Shown here one piece after another: positions 52,563 to 61,185 of a stretch of 64,000 bases of DNA. How positions within the stretch are numbered: position 1 is the stretch's first letter; each line of letters starts with the position of its first letter. The stretch is from Anaerovibrio sp. RM50. Lineage in GTDB: Bacteria > Bacillota > Negativicutes > Selenomonadales > Selenomonadaceae. The stretch is taken from the NCBI RefSeq assembly GCF_000622005.1, contig NZ_JHWV01000005.1:186001-250000 (forward strand), read 5' to 3'. The position numbers were made by a program, and so were the translations under genes. A model generated the notes under the pieces. That model made no database searches and was not told the DNA's origin. It saw only the letters and a program-made list of their open reading frames with translations.

Positions 52563-53372
52563 ATGTGGCGAGGACTTTATACCGCTGCTACGGGCATGAT
52601 TACGGAGTCATACCGTACAGACACCATTGCCAACAATCTGGCAAATGCCAATACCACCGGCTTTAAGCGGGATGACGCTGTAAGCAAGGAATTTGAGCCA
52701 ATGCTCATCCACAGAATTGACGATTATTCCAAGGTTCAGAGGGATGTGACCACCTTCAAGGGCTTTTCCCTCAATAACAATGCTCCTGTTATCGGCGAGC
52801 TGGGCATGGGCTCCGAGGTGGATGAAATCGTCACCGACCATTCCCAGGGGGCATTCCAGACCACTGGTAATCCTTTTGATCTGGCCATTTCCGGGGAAGG
52901 CTATTTTATGGTGGATACCCCACAGGGCCAGAGATATACCAGAGATGGCAGCTTCTATCGCTCTGCCACCGGCCGCCTCGTAAATGTAAACGGCTACAAT
53001 GTGCTGGATGACAGGGGACGCCCTATTGATATTCCGGAAGAGGCCACCAGAGTTGTGATATCTCCTACTGGGAATATTACCATGGATGACAATGTTCCCG
53101 TGGCCCAGATTGGCCTGTTCCAGTTTGAGGGTGGGGACCAGGTGATGATGAAGCAGGGGGATAACCTCTATCGCCCTAACGGCAACCCTCGTCGTATGAA
53201 CGCCACAGGGGAAATCCAGCAGGGTATGCTGGAGCGTTCCAACACCAATGTGGTTTCGGAAATGGTAAATATGATAGCCAACTACCGCGCCTACGAGGCC
53301 AATTCCAGAGCAGTGGTTACCCAGGATACCATGCTGGAAAAGTCCGTGAACGAAGTGGGACGCAATATGTAA
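52563..53372 (+). CDS. flgF: Flagellar basal-body rod protein FlgF (FlhO-like)
   Basis: Proximal/distal rod protein exported by the flagellar type III system, 269 residues. The N-terminal rod motif is WRGLYTAATGMITESYRTDT, then IANNLANANTTGFKRD. The centre has GNPFDLAISGEGYFMVDTPQ and GQRYTRDGSFYRS. The C-terminal helix is NVVSEMVNMIANYRAYEANS, then RAVVTQDTML. GAGGAGG precedes the ATG. Directly after mreB, it is likely to share its transcript. FlgF/FlgG naming by order; the next gene is the closer FlgG match. Confidence 0.88.
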   Translation: MWRGLYTAATGMITESYRTDTIANNLANANTTGFKRDDAVSKEFEPMLIHRIDDYSKVQRDVTTFKGFSLNNNAPVIGELGMGSEVDEIVTDHSQGAFQTTGNPFDLAISGEGYFMVDTPQGQRYTRDGSFYRSATGRLVNVNGYNVLDDRGRPIDIPEEATRVVISPTGNITMDDNVPVAQIGLFQFEGGDQVMMKQGDNLYRPNGNPRRMNATGEIQQGMLERSNTNVVSEMVNMIANYRAYEANSRAVVTQDTMLEKSVNEVGRNM

Positions 53373-53410
53373 ATTAAGCTTACGGCTTAATGGATATTTA
53401 ATGTAACCAT

Positions 53411-53437
53411 TAAGTAAATATAATTTTTTGACGATAT
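53411..53437 (+). promoter_or_regulatory. Sigma-28/SigD-like flagellar promoter
   Basis: TAAG, a 15-base spacer, then GACGATAT, close to the SigD/FliA pattern TAAA-N15-GCCGATAT, 65 bases before the flgG start. The 129-base gap between flgF and flgG fits a second promoter. Confidence 0.5.
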
Positions 53438-53501
53438 ACTAAGATAAGATGAAATAGTGTTTCGGATTTTGTCTGTTTTACTAAATGGAGGTTTTTGCCT
53501 T

Positions 53502-54293
53502 ATGATGAGATCATTATGGTCCGCCGCTTCAGGCATGAAGGGCGAACAGAAACAGATGGATGTTCTTTCCCACAATATTGCCAATGTTAACACTTATGGC
53601 CACAAGCCTCAGCGTGCAGAATTTCAGGATCTGGTTTATCAGACCCTGCGGGCAGGCGGTTCTGAAAGTGGTGACGGTACCATGTATCCTACTCCTGTTC
53701 AGATTGGTCTTGGCTCCAAGTTTTCTGCCACTACCCGTGTGTTCGCCCAGGGTAATGTTCAGGTGACGGACAATGTTACTGACATAGCCATAGAGGGTGA
53801 GGGCTTCTTCCAGATTCTCCTGCCGGACGGCACCACCGCCTACACCAGAGACGGTTCCTTTAAGGTGGATGCTGACCGTAATCTGGTTACCACAGATGGT
53901 TATCAGCTTACGAATAATATTCAGTTTGATGCCAATGCACCAGCTGACAGTATAACTATTTCCTCCGCAGGGGTGGTTTCAGATACCCCGGCGGGAGGCG
54001 ATCCTACAGTGGTGGGACAGATTACCCTGGCCAGATTCCTGAATCCGTCTGGTCTTACCGCCATTGGAAAGAATATGTTTATTGAATCCGCTGCATCAGG
54101 AGAGCCACTGGAAAACAATCCTGGCATTGACGGCACCGGAACTCTTATTCAGAGTGCATTGGAAATGTCCGCTGTCCAGATTGTGGACGAAATGGTTAAT
54201 ATGATTGTGGCCCAGCGTGCTTACGAGTCCAACGCCAAGGCCATAACCACCTCCGACTCCATGTTGGAGATTGCCAACGGATTGAAGCGGTGA
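53502..54293 (+). CDS. flgG: Flagellar distal-rod protein FlgG (FlhP-like)
   Basis: A rod protein of about 263 residues. It has RSLWSAASGMKGEQKQMDVL, SHNIANVNTYGHKPQRAEFQ, DLVYQTLRAGG, GNVQVTDNVTDIAIEGEGFF, AYTRDGSFKVDADRNLVTTD, and the C-terminal MSAVQIVDEMVNMIVAQRAY, then ESNAKAITTSDSML. The DLVYQ segment and the length are typical of FlgG. GGAGG lies 9 bases before the ATG. The stop overlaps flgA. Confidence 0.92.
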   Translation: MMRSLWSAASGMKGEQKQMDVLSHNIANVNTYGHKPQRAEFQDLVYQTLRAGGSESGDGTMYPTPVQIGLGSKFSATTRVFAQGNVQVTDNVTDIAIEGEGFFQILLPDGTTAYTRDGSFKVDADRNLVTTDGYQLTNNIQFDANAPADSITISSAGVVSDTPAGGDPTVVGQITLARFLNPSGLTAIGKNMFIESAASGEPLENNPGIDGTGTLIQSALEMSAVQIVDEMVNMIVAQRAYESNAKAITTSDSMLEIANGLKR

Positions 54294-55039
54294 TGAGTAA
54301 AATCCTTGGTCTGTTATTGGCGGTTTTTTTGCTGCTGCCCATGTCGTCTTCCGAAGGAGCCAGGGTGGTGGTGGCCCCTACGGAGCAGTTACCCCAGGTG
54401 ATACTCCGTGAGCAGCTGATACAGCAGGCAACCATTGGCATCGAGGATTATCTCCAGACTGGTGGGGAAACCCGCCGTCATACCATTGAGGAGATAAATA
54501 CCCCGGCGGGGCTGCGGCTGCCGCAGGGGCGTATAACCTACAGAACAACTCTTCCCAATGGGGTGCGTTTGGGGAAGGGGACCCAGGTGAATGTGGATGT
54601 GCTGTTAAATGGCAGTAAATACGCCACCATGCGCTGCTTGATGAGGGTCCGGGCTTTTGACCAGATGGTCACTGCCAATAAGCAGCTGATTCAGGGCACG
54701 GAAATTACAGCCCAGGACCTGCGCATTGACGAGCGTGAGTACAAGGGTGAAAACTGGACCTATTTTACTGACATAAAGCAGGTTATTGGCAAGGTGGCCC
54801 GTCGTGGCATCGGCCAGGGGGAGATTATTACCTCCCGAAATATTCAGAATCCGGTGATTATTCATTCCGGTGATTTAATAGATCTTTCTGCAGTGGTTAA
54901 CGGCATACGGGTGACCACCCAGGGGAAGGCTCTGGAAAATGGCCGCGAAGGTGAATATATAAATGTAAAGAATCTGAGCTCCAACAAGGTGGTTCGGGGC
55001 AAGGTGATTGATAAGAACAACGTGGAAATTTCCCGTTAA
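54293..55039 (+). CDS. flgA: Flagellar P-ring assembly chaperone FlgA
   Basis: A periplasmic chaperone for FlgI. It has a signal peptide (SKILGLLLAVFLLLPMSSSE, cleaved near GARV) and a C-terminal SAF/FlgA domain: QLIQGTEITAQDLRIDEREY, VIGKVARRGIGQGEIITSRN, then VIIHSGDLIDLSAVVNGIRV and ALENGREGEYINVKNLSSNK. The length of 248 residues is normal. The ATG shares a base with the flgG stop; GTG at 54290 is possible. It occurs only with P-ring genes, as here. Confidence 0.88.
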   Translation: MSKILGLLLAVFLLLPMSSSEGARVVVAPTEQLPQVILREQLIQQATIGIEDYLQTGGETRRHTIEEINTPAGLRLPQGRITYRTTLPNGVRLGKGTQVNVDVLLNGSKYATMRCLMRVRAFDQMVTANKQLIQGTEITAQDLRIDEREYKGENWTYFTDIKQVIGKVARRGIGQGEIITSRNIQNPVIIHSGDLIDLSAVVNGIRVTTQGKALENGREGEYINVKNLSSNKVVRGKVIDKNNVEISR

Positions 55040-55081
55040 ATTCAGATATTGTATTTGTATGAACGGAGGCAGGTGAGCTAA

Positions 55082-55672
55082 ATGAAATATGTTTTGTCCG
55101 TTATAATGGGGGCAATAATGTTTTTTCAGATGGGGATAGGGGTTCCTTCCACCGCCGGGGCTGTAAGCCTGTGGAGCGAGGAGAGCCATAATCTTTTCAC
55201 GGACCATAGGGCATCCCAGGTGGGAGATCTGGTAACTATTATTATCAGCGAGAATGCCAGCACCTCCACCTCCAAGAATTCCAGCAATTCCAAGAATGGC
55301 AGCCAGAACCTCAGTGCGGGTATCGGTATTTTTGATTTCCTGTCAGCTGCCAGTGCCAGCCAGAATGACAGCTTCAATGCCAAGGGAAGCGCCACTAATA
55401 CCAACACTGCCAGGGGCACTATAACTGCCACAGTTGTGGATGTGGCACCAAATGGCAATCTGATTATTGAAGGTACCCAGTCCATTTGGAACAACAAGAA
55501 TGAGCATAAGATTACCATTCAGGGCATAATCCGTCCTGATGATATTACTTACCGCAATACCATTCCATCCAACAAGGTGGCTGAGGCTACTGTTAAATTC
55601 GATGGCAAGGGTCCATTGAATGCCAAGCAGAGACAGGGTATTATTACCCAGATTTTCAACTTCCTGTTCTAA
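55082..55672 (+). CDS. flgH: Flagellar L-ring protein FlgH
   Basis: An outer-membrane ring protein of the flagellar bushing. After a signal-like stretch (SVIMGAIMFFQMGIGVPSTA, then GAVSLW) come HNLFTDHRASQVGDLVTIII, SENASTSTSKNSS, then VVDVAPNGNLIIEGTQSIWN and GIIRPDDITYRNTIPSNKVA. The C-terminus is GIITQIFNFLF. These are classical FlgH blocks. Unlike the proteobacterial protein it has no cysteine, so no lipobox. GGAGGCAGGTGA lies upstream of the ATG. Confidence 0.92.
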   Translation: MKYVLSVIMGAIMFFQMGIGVPSTAGAVSLWSEESHNLFTDHRASQVGDLVTIIISENASTSTSKNSSNSKNGSQNLSAGIGIFDFLSAASASQNDSFNAKGSATNTNTARGTITATVVDVAPNGNLIIEGTQSIWNNKNEHKITIQGIIRPDDITYRNTIPSNKVAEATVKFDGKGPLNAKQRQGIITQIFNFLF

Positions 55673-55699
55673 TCAGTAGAACGTTATGGGGGATTAAAG

Positions 55700-56815
55700 A
55701 TGAAATCCATTGTGAGAATATTATCTTTGGTGCTGTGCCTGTGTGTTATGGCCACGAGTGTGGCCTTTGCGGACAGCGCAACCACCAGAATAAAGGATAT
55801 TGCCAAGGTTCAGGGAGTCCGCTCCAACCAGTTGGTGGGCTATGGCCTGGTTGTTGGTCTTAATGGTACAGGTGATTCCAACAAGATGACTCCTACCATT
55901 CAGTCCATCGGCAATATGATGAATGCCTTTGGTGTTCTTTTTGATGTTTCCGGGCTGAAGCCGAAGAATGTGGCGGCTGTTATTGTAACTGCCACACTGC
56001 CTCCTTTCGTCCGTGAGGGTGACAATATTGATATTACTGTTTCCTCCATTGGTGATGCTACTAGTATTCAGGGGGGAACCCTGGTACAGACCCCGCTTAA
56101 GGCAGCTAACGGCAATGTATACGCCGTGGCCCAGGGGGCTGTGTCCACTGGCGGTTTTATGGCAGGACGTGGCAGCGGCAGTGCTCAGAAGAACTTCCCT
56201 ACTGTAGGTACCACCCCAAATGGAGCCATTGTGGAGCGCAGCGTGGAGGATGATCTTACTGAGCTGGGGGGCAAGCTTTCTCTTTCCCTCAACAAGTCTG
56301 ACTTTATCACTGCCAGCCGTGTGGCTGCTGCCATTAACGGCAGCTTCGGGGGGATAGCCCATGCGGTCAATCCGGGGCGGGTGGATGTAACCATTCCGGC
56401 ATATTACCGCAATTCCGTGGTGGATTTTGTGGCCTCCCTTGAGGAGCTTTACATTACTCCTGACAATGTGGCCAAGGTGGTACTGAACGAGCGCACTGGC
56501 ACTATCGTTATGGGGGGCAACGTGTCCGTTGACAGCATTGCCATTACCCAGGGCGGCCTCAGCATAAGAATCAAGAAGGAAACTGAGGTGAATCAGCCGG
56601 AGCCTTTCAGTATGGGCAAAACCGTGACTACTGAGACGGAATCCGCCGAGGTGGAGGAGCAGACAGCCAATTCCATCGTCCTTCCTGCCACTGCCAATAT
56701 TAACGATATTGTAGGTGCTCTCAATGCTGTGGGGGCAACTCCGCGTGATATTATTTCCATTTTGCAGGCCATTAAGGCCTCCGGGGCTCTCCACGCAGAG
56801 CTGGAGATTATCTAA
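55700..56815 (+). CDS. flgI: Flagellar P-ring protein FlgI
   Basis: A periplasmic ring protein that surrounds the rod in the peptidoglycan layer. It has a signal peptide (RILSLVLCLCVMATSVAFAD), then IKDIAKVQGVRSNQLVGYGL, VVGLNGTGDSNKMTPTIQSI, VIVTATLPPFVREGDNIDIT, SSIGDATSIQGGTLVQTPLK and PRDIISILQAIKASGALHAE. The length of 371 residues is standard. GGGGG precedes the ATG. It lies in the flgA-flgH-flgI-flgJ unit. Confidence 0.95.
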   Translation: MKSIVRILSLVLCLCVMATSVAFADSATTRIKDIAKVQGVRSNQLVGYGLVVGLNGTGDSNKMTPTIQSIGNMMNAFGVLFDVSGLKPKNVAAVIVTATLPPFVREGDNIDITVSSIGDATSIQGGTLVQTPLKAANGNVYAVAQGAVSTGGFMAGRGSGSAQKNFPTVGTTPNGAIVERSVEDDLTELGGKLSLSLNKSDFITASRVAAAINGSFGGIAHAVNPGRVDVTIPAYYRNSVVDFVASLEELYITPDNVAKVVLNERTGTIVMGGNVSVDSIAITQGGLSIRIKKETEVNQPEPFSMGKTVTTETESAEVEEQTANSIVLPATANINDIVGALNAVGATPRDIISILQAIKASGALHAELEII

Positions 56816-56825
56816 GGGTGATATT

Positions 56826-57302
56826 ATGAATATTGATAATGTAAGCAGCAACTGGATAATGGCCCAGCAGGCCACTGACAGCAACAACAGGGCCGTGGAG
56901 GATGCCCAGAGCTTCGCTGATGAGTTGAAAAGGGCAAGCGATTACGTGGCAAGGCCAAGGGTTCAGACAAAGGATCCCACGGGAAAGATGACTCCTGAGC
57001 AGCTGGCCTATGACAAAAAGCTGCGGGAGGCATGCCAGGGCTTTGAAGCCATGTTCCTTAACATTATGTACAAGGAAATGCGCAATACCGTGCCGGAAAA
57101 CAGCCTTTTCGGTGATTCCAATGCCGACAAGATACTGCAGGATATGCGGGACACGGAAATGGTGAATCAGATGGCCAAGGCCGGAGGTGTGGGCCTTGGA
57201 GAGATGCTGTATAAGCAACTTACCCTGGAAGACAAGGCCAGAGCAGACTGGACCAAGCGGATTGAGAATATGGACCCTAAAGACAAGGTGTTAAGGACCT
57301 GA
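56826..57302 (+). CDS. flgJ: Flagellar rod-assembly protein FlgJ, rod-binding domain only
   Basis: About 158 residues. The rod-binding domain is clear (LREACQGFEAMFLNIMYKEM, then RNTVPENSLFGDSNADKILQ, DMRDTEMVNQMAKAGGVGLG). The C-terminal muramidase domain of enterobacterial FlgJ is absent, so wall opening must come from another enzyme. The ATG at 56826 follows AAGGGTGAT, 10 bases after the flgI stop. A terminator follows. Confidence 0.88.
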   Translation: MNIDNVSSNWIMAQQATDSNNRAVEDAQSFADELKRASDYVARPRVQTKDPTGKMTPEQLAYDKKLREACQGFEAMFLNIMYKEMRNTVPENSLFGDSNADKILQDMRDTEMVNQMAKAGGVGLGEMLYKQLTLEDKARADWTKRIENMDPKDKVLRT

Positions 57303-57322
57303 TTTTGGGTAGATGAATTAAT

Positions 57323-57360
57323 GGGGGCTGTTGCAAGGAACGCAATGGCCCTCTTATTTT
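57323..57360 (+). terminator. Terminator of the flagellar unit
   Basis: GGGGGCTGTTGC pairs with GCAATGGCCCTC through G-U pairs, a 7-base loop, then TTATTTTAG. Confidence 0.7.
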
Positions 57361-57403
57361 AGAAAACGATTTTTTGTATGTGAATTTAGGAGCTTAATTT
57401 AGT

Positions 57404-58924
57404 ATGAATTTTAACAAGAAGAAAATTGCGGCGGCTGTTTTGGCAGCGGCCTTTACCTTAAATATAGCAGGGCTTTCGGACAGTGTTTCTTACGCTGCAG
57501 CAAAGAAAACCAACAGAAAACCGGCAGTTCAGACTACTCAGTCCGTAAAGCCAAATAAACCATCTAATAATGCACAGAATGCCCAGACTGCACAGAGCAG
57601 CCGCCAGGCGGTGCTGAGCAATATCCGTCTGGGGGATAATGCCACCTATACCCGTGTTGTGCTGGACATGAGCGCGGCCAAGAAATACACTGCAGTTTAC
57701 GAAAACAATAATACCCGTCTCGTTATAACTATGGATGGGGTTACTTCACCTCTGGCAGCAGCTCCTGCCGCCAAGGGGGCCCTGAAGGATATTATTTTGG
57801 CGAAATACGGTGATACCCTGCAGATTATATTGGATATGAAGGCAGCTATGCCAAACAAGGTCTATACCCTGCAAAATCCAAACCGCATCGTTATTGATGT
57901 AAACAAGGAATACGAGGAGGAATCCCTCAATCAGGTGGAGGATGGCCTTCTTAACGGAAAGTACGTGCGGGTGGACGGCCGCGGCATGCTCACTGCCTAT
58001 ATGCTGGATATTGACCCGAAAAAATTTGACGTGAAGCTGGCCCTGGGCGCCGGGAATGTTTCCTCGGGCCTCAGAAAGCTTACCACCATTGCCAGCAATA
58101 ACGGGGCAGTGGCCGGTGTAAATGGCGGATACTTTGACTGGAGTGGGGATTTCCTTATTGGGGACATACGCATTAATGGCAAGACTGCGGGTATTGGAGT
58201 CCAGAACCGCACTGGCCTTATTAAGCGTAAGGATGGCTCCTACGATATTGGCAGGGGTAATTACTCCGGGGCTATCAATGTAAATGGCCGCAGCATTTCC
58301 TTCTGGGGAGTCAACTGTCCGCGTACTACGGATTCTGTGGTTATGTATAATTCACTTTACGGCTATTCCACCGGCACCAATGAATTTGGCACTGAGTATG
58401 TTATTGTCAACGGCCGGGTACAGGCCATTAACCAGGGTAACAGCGTAATTCCTGCCAACGGGGTAGTTGTATCTGTCCACGGCCAGTCCCAGGCCAACTT
58501 TGCGGGGCTTAAGGTTGGGGACAAGGCCACCGTTGTGGAGGGCTTCGGCCCAGAGGTGGGAGATGCCCCTGATTTTTACGGTGCAGGACCTCAGCTGGTG
58601 GCCAATGGCAAGGTAAGCGTTGCCTCCAATGCAGAGCAGTTCGGCAATGACGTGGCAGGAGGCCGTGCCCCAAGAACCGCTGTGGGCTTAAAAGACAACG
58701 GTCACCTGTTGCTTATGGTGGTGGATGGCCGCCAGAGCCACAGTATCGGGGCTTCCCTTACTGAAATGGGCCAGCTGCTGGTAAAATACGGCGCAGTAAA
58801 GGGCTTCAACCTTGATGGCGGCGGTTCCTCAGAAATGATACTGAACAACCGCATAGTAAATTCACCATCTGAGGGAGTAGAACGCCGCATCGGTAATGCG
58901 ATGTTAGTTATGAGAAAAAATTAA
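57404..58924 (+). CDS. AMIN-domain phosphodiester glycosidase (NAGPA-like) exported protein
   Basis: A 506-residue envelope protein. It has a signal peptide (KIAAAVLAAAFTLNIAGLSD), a Gln/Asn-rich linker, an AMIN domain at about 70-170 (VLSNIRLGDNATYTRVVLDM, then IILAKYGDTLQIILDMKA), and a NAGPA-type phosphodiester glycosidase domain from about 200 (GAVAGVNGGYFDWSGDFLIG, ERRIGNAMLV, with GFNLDGGGSSEMILNNRIV near the end). AMIN domains bind the cell wall. The glycosidase family removes a sugar from a phosphodiester, e.g. on wall polymers. AGGAG precedes the ATG. It lies between flagellar and Mla genes. Confidence 0.85.
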   Translation: MNFNKKKIAAAVLAAAFTLNIAGLSDSVSYAAAKKTNRKPAVQTTQSVKPNKPSNNAQNAQTAQSSRQAVLSNIRLGDNATYTRVVLDMSAAKKYTAVYENNNTRLVITMDGVTSPLAAAPAAKGALKDIILAKYGDTLQIILDMKAAMPNKVYTLQNPNRIVIDVNKEYEEESLNQVEDGLLNGKYVRVDGRGMLTAYMLDIDPKKFDVKLALGAGNVSSGLRKLTTIASNNGAVAGVNGGYFDWSGDFLIGDIRINGKTAGIGVQNRTGLIKRKDGSYDIGRGNYSGAINVNGRSISFWGVNCPRTTDSVVMYNSLYGYSTGTNEFGTEYVIVNGRVQAINQGNSVIPANGVVVSVHGQSQANFAGLKVGDKATVVEGFGPEVGDAPDFYGAGPQLVANGKVSVASNAEQFGNDVAGGRAPRTAVGLKDNGHLLLMVVDGRQSHSIGASLTEMGQLLVKYGAVKGFNLDGGGSSEMILNNRIVNSPSEGVERRIGNAMLVMRKN

Positions 58925-58926
58925 TA

Positions 58927-58964
58927 AAAATGGCAGGAACATTTTCCTGCCATTTTGATTTTGT
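58927..58964 (+). terminator. Terminator
   Basis: A 12-bp stem (AAAATGGCAGGA with TCCTGCCATTTT), a 6-base loop and a following TTTTG run. Confidence 0.88.
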
Positions 58965-59035
58965 TACTGTTGTTTTTCAGATATATATACTATAATGTTA
59001 ATTGTATGTTGCATTATTTTGCAAAATCCTAAGAG

Positions 59036-61153
59036 GTGATTATTATAAATAGATTTTTACATAAATTAAGAAAAAATGTGCTGGCGGCCTCCATTGCCCT
59101 CACTCTGGCGGCGGGTTCCGTATGCTTTGCCATGCCGGAGATTATGCCCCTTTCAGAGGTGACTCCGGGCATGAGCGGCAAGGGCTATACCATTATAGAT
59201 AGAAGCGGAGAAATCAAATCCTTCGATGTGGAGGTTGTGGGGGTAAACGGCAGCAGCTCCAAGCTGGCTTCTCCCCGAATTCTCATTGATTTGTCCGGAG
59301 ATATGATCAAAACCACCGGGGGTATTGTTTCAGGCATGAGCGGTTCCCCTGTTTACGTGGACGGCAAGCTCATTGGTGCAGCCTCTGCCTCCTTTAGCAA
59401 TGTATACCTTGATAAGCGGGTTATGGTAACCCCTATTGAATACATGCTGAAGCTATGGGAACTGCCGGATAACAAGAACAAGGGCCAGCTGCCTCAGATT
59501 GACTTGAAGCAAATCCGGGAGGAAGCAGCCAAGAAGGCTGAGGAGGAAAAGAAGGCAGAGGAAGAGAAGAAAACTGCAGAGGAAAAGGCAGCTGCTGATG
59601 TGGCAGCCGATGCCAAAAAAGATGATGTTGAGTCTAAAGAATCTTCTGCTGATAAAACCATAAAAGATACAGATAAAGACAAGGAAAATGCAGTAACAGA
59701 AACTCCTTCAGAGGAAAAGCCAGCTGATGAAAGCGGGGCTGACAACACATATATAACCAAGGAAGAACTGGAGGCGGAGAAAGAGGCCCAGGAGCCTGAA
59801 AAGAAGCCTGAAATCCCTGAGGGGGACGATATTCATGACAGGGAAAAGGCCTGGAAAATGGTATCCGGCTTCTCAGAAAAGGGCGTGGATTTCCTTTCTC
59901 AGAAGCTTCCCGGCATAAAGCTGCGGGATGTGGCCAACTGGAATTCCAATGCCAGTCCTGCCTCCATCGATTACAATGCTGCTCTTGAGCCCGGCGGGGC
60001 TGTAGGTGTGGCAGAGATTGTAGGGGATTATTTCATGGGAGCCATTGGCACAGTAACTGCCGTGGACGGTAACAGGGTGCTGGCCTTTGGCCATGGACAT
60101 ACCAACCGGGGCAACGTAAATTACTTCATGACTGGGGCAGATGTATTCTCCACAGCCCATGGCCCTCTGGACGGTATGAAAATCGGCCACATGAATTCCA
60201 TTATCGGCAGGGTAAATCAGGACCGCATTGACGGTGTGGCTGGCCTTCTTGGGGAGTATCCACAGAATGTTCCCGTGATTCTCACGGTAAATGATACTGA
60301 TCTGGCCAATTCCCAGACATATAATTCCTTTATCGCCTATGATGAGGACGTGGTTCCGATTCTCACAGCGGCCATGGTTTATGACTCCACCTACAAGACC
60401 ATTGACAGAGCTTTGGACGGCACTGCCAAGGTTCACTTCCGTATCCGTACCGATATGGGGGAAAATGGAGTAATTGAGCGCACCAATATGTTCTACAGCT
60501 CCAATGATGTGGGCAAACAGGCAGTAGGTGAGCTTAATGAAATCTTGAATACCATTTGCACCAACAAGGATCGTGAGGCCAACATCTACGACGTGAAGGT
60601 GGATGTATTTATTGGTGGCCAGCGCATGACTGCCGCTATTTTGTCCGCAACTCCTGATAAAACCGAGGTATGCCCTGGGGACAAGGTGATATTCAATACC
60701 ACCTTGAAGCCATATCGTCAGGAGAAGGTAACTGTGGAGGTGCCTTATACGGTGCCAAAGACCCAGCTGCCGGGTACATTGAATCTTGATATTCACGGCG
60801 GCGGCCTTATAAATGTGGCCAAGCTGCTTCTGGCCCAGCAGTCCGGGGATGCTTCCCTGGAGGAGGACCAGAACGTAAAGACCGAGGAAAAAATAAAGGA
60901 AATGCTGAAAACCGCCTGCAACAATGACATTGTGGTGGAGCCCGCAGCAGCCCCTATTTTGACCGAGGAGCAGCAGAAGGCAGCTGTCAAGGAGGCCATC
61001 AAGCAGTCCAAAAAGCTGGCAAAAAATGGCAACAAGGCCAACAGAGACAACTCCAAGACAGTGGAAGCCGTGCAGAAGACAGCCTCTGACTACGTAATAG
61101 AAAATGTAATTCACACAACCATAAAAGTTGTAGAGAAAAAAGACAACAATTGA
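59036..61153 (+). CDS. SpoIVB-like S55 peptidase-family envelope protein
   Basis: An exported protein of about 700 residues. The n-region NRFLHKLRKN and core VLAASIALTLAAGSVCFA form a signal peptide. SEVTPGMSGKGYTI and FDVEVVGVNGS lead to the S55 serine motif GIVSGMSGSPVYVDGKLIGA near residue 105. A long Lys/Glu/Ala-rich coil (160-265) separates this from the second half of the fold, GAIGTVTAVDGNRVLAFGHG (probable catalytic His). The rest is a beta-rich domain and a basic helical tail. The start is uncertain: AGAGGTGAT overlaps the GTG at 59036, so ATT at 59042 or ATA at 59045 may be used. Substrate unknown. Confidence 0.72.
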   Translation: MIIINRFLHKLRKNVLAASIALTLAAGSVCFAMPEIMPLSEVTPGMSGKGYTIIDRSGEIKSFDVEVVGVNGSSSKLASPRILIDLSGDMIKTTGGIVSGMSGSPVYVDGKLIGAASASFSNVYLDKRVMVTPIEYMLKLWELPDNKNKGQLPQIDLKQIREEAAKKAEEEKKAEEEKKTAEEKAAADVAADAKKDDVESKESSADKTIKDTDKDKENAVTETPSEEKPADESGADNTYITKEELEAEKEAQEPEKKPEIPEGDDIHDREKAWKMVSGFSEKGVDFLSQKLPGIKLRDVANWNSNASPASIDYNAALEPGGAVGVAEIVGDYFMGAIGTVTAVDGNRVLAFGHGHTNRGNVNYFMTGADVFSTAHGPLDGMKIGHMNSIIGRVNQDRIDGVAGLLGEYPQNVPVILTVNDTDLANSQTYNSFIAYDEDVVPILTAAMVYDSTYKTIDRALDGTAKVHFRIRTDMGENGVIERTNMFYSSNDVGKQAVGELNEILNTICTNKDREANIYDVKVDVFIGGQRMTAAILSATPDKTEVCPGDKVIFNTTLKPYRQEKVTVEVPYTVPKTQLPGTLNLDIHGGGLINVAKLLLAQQSGDASLEEDQNVKTEEKIKEMLKTACNNDIVVEPAAAPILTEEQQKAAVKEAIKQSKKLAKNGNKANRDNSKTVEAVQKTASDYVIENVIHTTIKVVEKKDNN

Positions 61154-61185
61154 TTTTTTTGTATTTTATGAGGGCTTAATAAATT

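Noticed and set aside
55721-56887. 388-codon - strand open frame opposite flgI
   Set aside because: Shadow of flgI codon bias; no recognisable motif or start signal.
59873-61114. 413-codon - strand open frame opposite the S55 gene
   Set aside because: Antisense shadow; the + strand has a signal peptide and family motifs.
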